Source: Pythium myriotylum (Eukaryota; Oomycota; Peronosporomycetes; Pythiales; Pythiaceae). From it: a stretch of 64,000 bases of DNA. This document shows, one piece after another, positions 61,639 through 64,000 of the stretch. Numbering within the stretch: the stretch's first letter is position 1; each line of letters starts with the position of its first letter. A model generated the notes under the pieces. It was not told where the DNA came from and ran no database searches. It saw nothing but the letters and a program-made list of their open reading frames with translations. A program made the position numbers and the translations under genes. The stretch is taken from contig JALJCQ010000013.1 of assembly GCA_023091665.1 (NCBI GenBank), positions 1,364,001-1,428,000 on the forward strand. Reading direction: 5' to 3'.

Positions 61639-63855
61639 TCAACCTTCCACTGCCTCGGCCTGGGTCGGGTCCTCGCGAGTCTTTTTGATGGCCACGAGCA
61701 TGCGTCGTATCAGCTTGAGACTCAGCTCCGCGCTCTCGAGCGAAAGGTTCCGCTTGTGGACTTTCTTGAGCTCAAGCTGGGTGGGTCCGACAGGCGTGAG
61801 CTTGATCTTCCCTTTGCGCTTGGGCAGTTCCTGAACGACCCACGTGACGTGAGCCACAGCCTCAGGGTCGCTGCACGTCAAGATGACATCGCTTGCTGTG
61901 GATGACAAGAAGTGCTGGAGTTGGGCGCACGGAGCGCAGTGGAGACGGACTCGACACTCGGCGAACGGCGCGTTGCGGATGGCCGGCAGCCAGAGCTTGA
62001 TCTTGGTCTTCAGCGCCTTCAGCAACTTCACAAGCAGCGGTCTTTCGTGCGCTGGTAACTCCCAGAAGAGGTCACTGAGTGCCGGTACAAGCTGATCGTA
62101 CACAAACTCGTCGTTGTCCGTATCAAGCATGGTGGCCAGGCGACGCAATGAAGATCGGTGAGCATGGCCGAGCAAAACGCTCAGATCATCTATGTTTGGT
62201 GACGACTCGACGCCAGAGTCGATGAGCTCGCGATCGGTCCATGGAGAATGTGAAGCGACTGCAAACAGAACGTCGTCGATGTTCTTTCTATCAGCACAGC
62301 CTTCAAGCATAGAGCACACAAAGCGGGCACGACTTCGAACTGGAAGCTTTTGGATGATCGATTGTACTGCCGGCATGCAATCGCGCCAGCGGAAATGGAC
62401 CATCGCTTGCCCGAGTTCTGGCTGGAATTCGTGTCTCCCCGGATTCTGCAGTAGAGCGATGAACACATCAACGTCATTCAGTTCGACAGCCGACCGCAGA
62501 AACTTGACAAACGCCTTCCGAGTGGTAGTCCACTCGCGTTTTGTTGCGAGAACTTGCCGTGCGAAGGCGACAGCAACGTCACGCGGTCCTGTCTTCACCA
62601 GTTCTTCAAAACCGTGTGCTGCATGGTCAATGTCTGGGGCGGCTGCCAGGCTGAGTAGTTCAGTCGCTCGTGGAAGAACCACGAGAGCGGACATCGATCG
62701 ATACAAGGAATCAACTGTGGCGCTGGGACGGTCCAAGATTCCTAGGGGTAAGACTTCTCTTTGCACGTTCACATCGTACGAAGAGATATCGACATATTTC
62801 TTGACACCAAGTTGCATCCATGGGCCGAGAAGCATTGCTGACATTCTCTCGCTTGACGATTCGTCGTGATTGCTGAGGATTCCTAGTGTAGCAAGGTACA
62901 GATTGTACTCGCCAACATGACAGTTACAGAAAATCTCCAAACATTGCGCGACTGATAAGTCGTTGCCGCTGAGTTCGTTGAATTCCTCCACGCGCTGAGT
63001 AACATGGACGAATAGTCTGCGGCGGGACGTCTCTTCCTTCCTGAGCCACTCTGCAGTTTCTATGCGACGGCGCTTCCTCGAAGTCGATGTAGTATCAAAG
63101 AAGCCTTCAAGAGATTCCACGACAGCACTTCGCAGCATTTGTACACCGGCTGGGTATGGAGCATCGCCCACGATATCGTACTCCAGACTGAGGCGCATTC
63201 CAAATGTTACTGGGCTGGCGGTAACCGCGCAAATGTTCAGATATGCAGCGAACTTGATCGAGAACTCGCTCATCGCTCCTGGATCCCAGTTCGTTTCCGA
63301 GTGGTTTGGCTGTGCGACGACGATGCTGCCGCCCTCAAATTTTCCGGGTAAGACCACGAGCAGCTTCCCAATCACAAAGCGATCATTTCCTTCGTCATTA
63401 GCGCGAGCAGATTCGTGGGCTTGATGCACTCTCGAGTCTCCGCTTCGATGGAGAACCAGTCGGCGGAAAGAAGTGTGGATACAGGTATCCTGAGGGATTC
63501 TCAATTGGTCTCGAACTGCCTCCACTAGCTCGCTGAGAAACTCACTCCACGCGTGGTTCCGTTGCACCAGTTCCTTCGCAGGTATGCTGACTGTACAACC
63601 GTCACTAGCATCGGCATGCCTGTCTTCACTGCTGCCACTGGCTCGACGCGCGATCCGCCGCACGTCATTTTCCCGGAGCGGAATTGACAAATCTTCCTCA
63701 TCTCCAACCAGTGCGAGCCCCACGGGCGGGAACATGGCGCGCTCGCCGTTCGCAACGCGGCGGACAGACCCCGTCAGCCGGTCGATCGCGTGCGCCACGG
63801 CCTTGAGCTTGTCGTCGCTCTGGGCGGCCGACGGTATCGTGTAGGCCTCTTCCAT
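61639..63855 (-). CDS. Dioxygenase-family member F, full length, catalytically dead
   Basis: 738 residues starting MEEAYTIPSAAQSDDKL. The beta-helix shows IGKLLVVLPGKFEGGSIVV. The HxD segment is replaced by a longer loop (HRSGDSRVHQAHESARAND), the distal His is Val, while the Arg (FGMRLSLEYD) is kept. The helical region has AMVHFRWRDCMPAV, the tail HCAPCAQLQHFLSS, and the end LELKKVHKRNLSLESAELS closely matches member E, its neighbour at an 87-bp distance. The two are head-to-tail tandem duplicates. Confidence 0.78.
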   Translation of the reverse strand: MEEAYTIPSAAQSDDKLKAVAHAIDRLTGSVRRVANGERAMFPPVGLALVGDEEDLSIPLRENDVRRIARRASGSSEDRHADASDGCTVSIPAKELVQRNHAWSEFLSELVEAVRDQLRIPQDTCIHTSFRRLVLHRSGDSRVHQAHESARANDEGNDRFVIGKLLVVLPGKFEGGSIVVAQPNHSETNWDPGAMSEFSIKFAAYLNICAVTASPVTFGMRLSLEYDIVGDAPYPAGVQMLRSAVVESLEGFFDTTSTSRKRRRIETAEWLRKEETSRRRLFVHVTQRVEEFNELSGNDLSVAQCLEIFCNCHVGEYNLYLATLGILSNHDESSSERMSAMLLGPWMQLGVKKYVDISSYDVNVQREVLPLGILDRPSATVDSLYRSMSALVVLPRATELLSLAAAPDIDHAAHGFEELVKTGPRDVAVAFARQVLATKREWTTTRKAFVKFLRSAVELNDVDVFIALLQNPGRHEFQPELGQAMVHFRWRDCMPAVQSIIQKLPVRSRARFVCSMLEGCADRKNIDDVLFAVASHSPWTDRELIDSGVESSPNIDDLSVLLGHAHRSSLRRLATMLDTDNDEFVYDQLVPALSDLFWELPAHERPLLVKLLKALKTKIKLWLPAIRNAPFAECRVRLHCAPCAQLQHFLSSTASDVILTCSDPEAVAHVTWVVQELPKRKGKIKLTPVGPTQLELKKVHKRNLSLESAELSLKLIRRMLVAIKKTREDPTQAEAVEG

Positions 63856-64000
63856 TGCTCACCTTCCCGTTTTTTTGCCTCTGAGCTGCTGAGGGCTCCA
63901 TGTGACCAGCAACCCATCTGTTGAGAGAGGTTTCCCTCCACTACTAGGTATCCATCGTGGTCTTGGCGCCAAATTCGAAAGGCGATCCGTCATGGGCCGA
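63856..64000. promoter_or_regulatory. Upstream flank of member F
   Basis: These 145 bp up to the window edge contain only the presumed promoter and leader of member F. Nothing else is recognised. Confidence 0.35.

Overview
The window reads as nuclear DNA of an oomycete (water mould). The evidence is short GT-AG introns of about 55-80 bp, very compact spacing between genes, two proteins built from the CxxxxC...HGGG zinc repeats that oomycetes carry in large numbers, a frame-broken Crinkler (CRN) effector, and an oomycete-type initiator plus flanking element (TCACTTTGCAATTTGC) upstream of two secreted proteases. I cannot name the genus.

Region 1 (1-37 kb) is a gene-dense housekeeping block. 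It holds the N-terminal part of a cyclic-nucleotide/EAG-type ion channel (-), a zinc-repeat protein (+), an ERK-type MAP kinase with a TEY loop (-, five exons), a DIX-domain protein with an endocytic-looking tail (-, six exons), an SDS22/PPP1R7 leucine-rich-repeat protein (+, five exons), a signal-peptide/single-span membrane protein (-), an inverted pair of trypsin-like secreted proteases, a WNK kinase with an OSR1-C-like domain (-), a second zinc-repeat protein (-), a large charged nuclear-looking protein (-), a full-length ABCC-type transporter whose ATPase motifs are degenerate (+), the splicing helicase DHX16/Prp2 (+), and a canonical ABCC transporter (-). Neighbours are often divergent with 150-225 bp between starts, or convergent with 60-75 bp between stops.

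Region 2 (37-46.7 kb) is an accessory, partly decayed stretch. It holds the Crinkler pseudogene, duplicated and inverted fragments near 40.6-41.5 kb, one intact unrecognised 722-residue gene, and an RNase H-like retroelement scrap.

Region 3 (46.7-64 kb) is dominated by a tandem family built on a prolyl-4-hydroxylase-like 2-oxoglutarate/Fe(II) dioxygenase fold, followed by a long helical region and a CxxC tail. There are six sizeable members and one relic. Only the 46.75-kb member keeps the full H-x-D...H...R set, and it is cut by an in-frame TGA. The others have lost metal or co-substrate ligands, and several are frameshifted or truncated. The family cluster is interrupted at 50.4-53.4 kb by a block flanked by inverted copies of a family promoter. 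That block carries a repeat-rich ORF and a frame-broken gene.

Two further signals stand out. One is a dense array of unrelated, near-perfect hairpins at 15.69-16.88 kb, with smaller edge-to-edge hairpin pairs at 40.08 and 45.71 kb. The other is a 445-bp tract with no difference seen shared by the inverted proteases, ending abruptly where the two genes diverge, which is the pattern expected of gene conversion.
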